A stretch of DNA of 23,883 nt from IMG/VR virus record IMGVR_UViG_3300025141_008359, positions 1-23,883 of that record. One strand, given 5' to 3'. Position numbers and translations under genes: made by a program. The notes below the pieces were generated by a model that ran no database searches, was not told the DNA's origin, and was given only the letters and a program-made list of their open reading frames with translations. Source of the stretch: a virus. Positions 23,662 through 23,883 of the stretch are shown piece by piece (within the stretch, counting starts at the first letter, position 1; every line of letters starts with the position of its first letter).

Positions 23662-23883
23662 ACCAGTTTGTTTAGTTACAGCACCTGTAGGTACAAGAAG
23701 TGGTTATGGGGCACATGCAAGAGATATAGTACATTCACTTATTGATTTAGATTTATATGATGTAAAGATAATGCCAGTTCGGTGGGGATCAACACCACAA
23801 AATGTATTGGATGAAAATGATCCAGAAGATAGAAAAATACTGGAAAGGTATTTACCACAACCACATTTAGAAAAGCAACCAGA
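23654..23883 (+). CDS. Glycosyltransferase-like protein, 3' partial
   Basis: Starts at an ATG overlapping the preceding stop; 76 codons are visible before the window ends. CLVTAPVGTRSGYGAHARDI (6-25) matches the N-terminal strand and glycine-rich loop of GT4 glycosyltransferases, as in the gene at 21892. The donor-binding half is outside the window, so the family is probable only. Confidence 0.65.
   Translation, partial: MSKPVCLVTAPVGTRSGYGAHARDIVHSLIDLDLYDVKIMPVRWGSTPQNVLDENDPEDRKILERYLPQPHLEKQP

Overview
This window looks like part of the genome of a lytic, T4-related myovirus, probably marine. The reasons are: every gene lies on the + strand; genes are tightly packed with many ATGA-type overlaps; base composition is strongly AT-rich; and the window holds a recognisable T4-like replisome (family B DNA polymerase gp43, sliding clamp gp45, clamp-loader subunits gp44 and gp62) beside a class II ribonucleotide reductase. 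The host is not identifiable from the sequence alone. Start codons include TTG and GTG as well as ATG. No structural or packaging gene, tRNA, integrase, IS element or CRISPR array was seen, and no stretch over 300 bases lacks a gene.

Layout. (1) 2-7968 is the nucleotide and replication block: B12-dependent ribonucleotide reductase (5'-truncated by the window edge), a eukaryotic-type (GSII) glutamine synthetase, DNA polymerase, sliding clamp, a beta-class DNA methyltransferase and the large clamp-loader subunit. (2) 7965-19084 is an 11 kb accessory island between the two clamp-loader genes. It encodes a QueC-like PP-loop protein, a GT2 glycosyltransferase, ClpP, a P-loop sulfotransferase, an HldE-like PfkB kinase, a zinc ribbon, an SGNH hydrolase, an unassigned 194-aa protein, a GNAT acetyltransferase, a 623-aa protein with two tandem Hint domains, three tandem 2OG-Fe(II) oxygenases and a second sulfotransferase with a frameshifted tail. 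(3) 19111-21650 returns to nucleic-acid functions: gp62, an Nmad1 (DUF1599) protein, a Cys-cluster PD-(D/E)XK nuclease, an unknown and a SLOG-family protein. (4) 21698-23883 holds a ribbon-helix-helix protein, a GT4 glycosyltransferase, an acidic unknown and the start of another GT-like gene cut by the window edge.

How the genes may work together (inference). The first block makes dNTPs and copies the genome; glutamine from the synthetase could feed nucleotide synthesis. The island looks like a tailoring cassette: hydroxylation, sulfation, acetylation, glycosyl transfer and possibly ATP-dependent ligation. Its target (protein, glycan, small molecule or DNA) is unknown. The most unusual points are the tandem Hint protein whose first Hint domain has lost its Cys nucleophile; the apparent homology of its N-terminal half to the 194-aa protein two genes upstream; the second oxygenase, whose HxD iron motif reads HxG as in 2OG halogenases; and the GSII glutamine synthetase.
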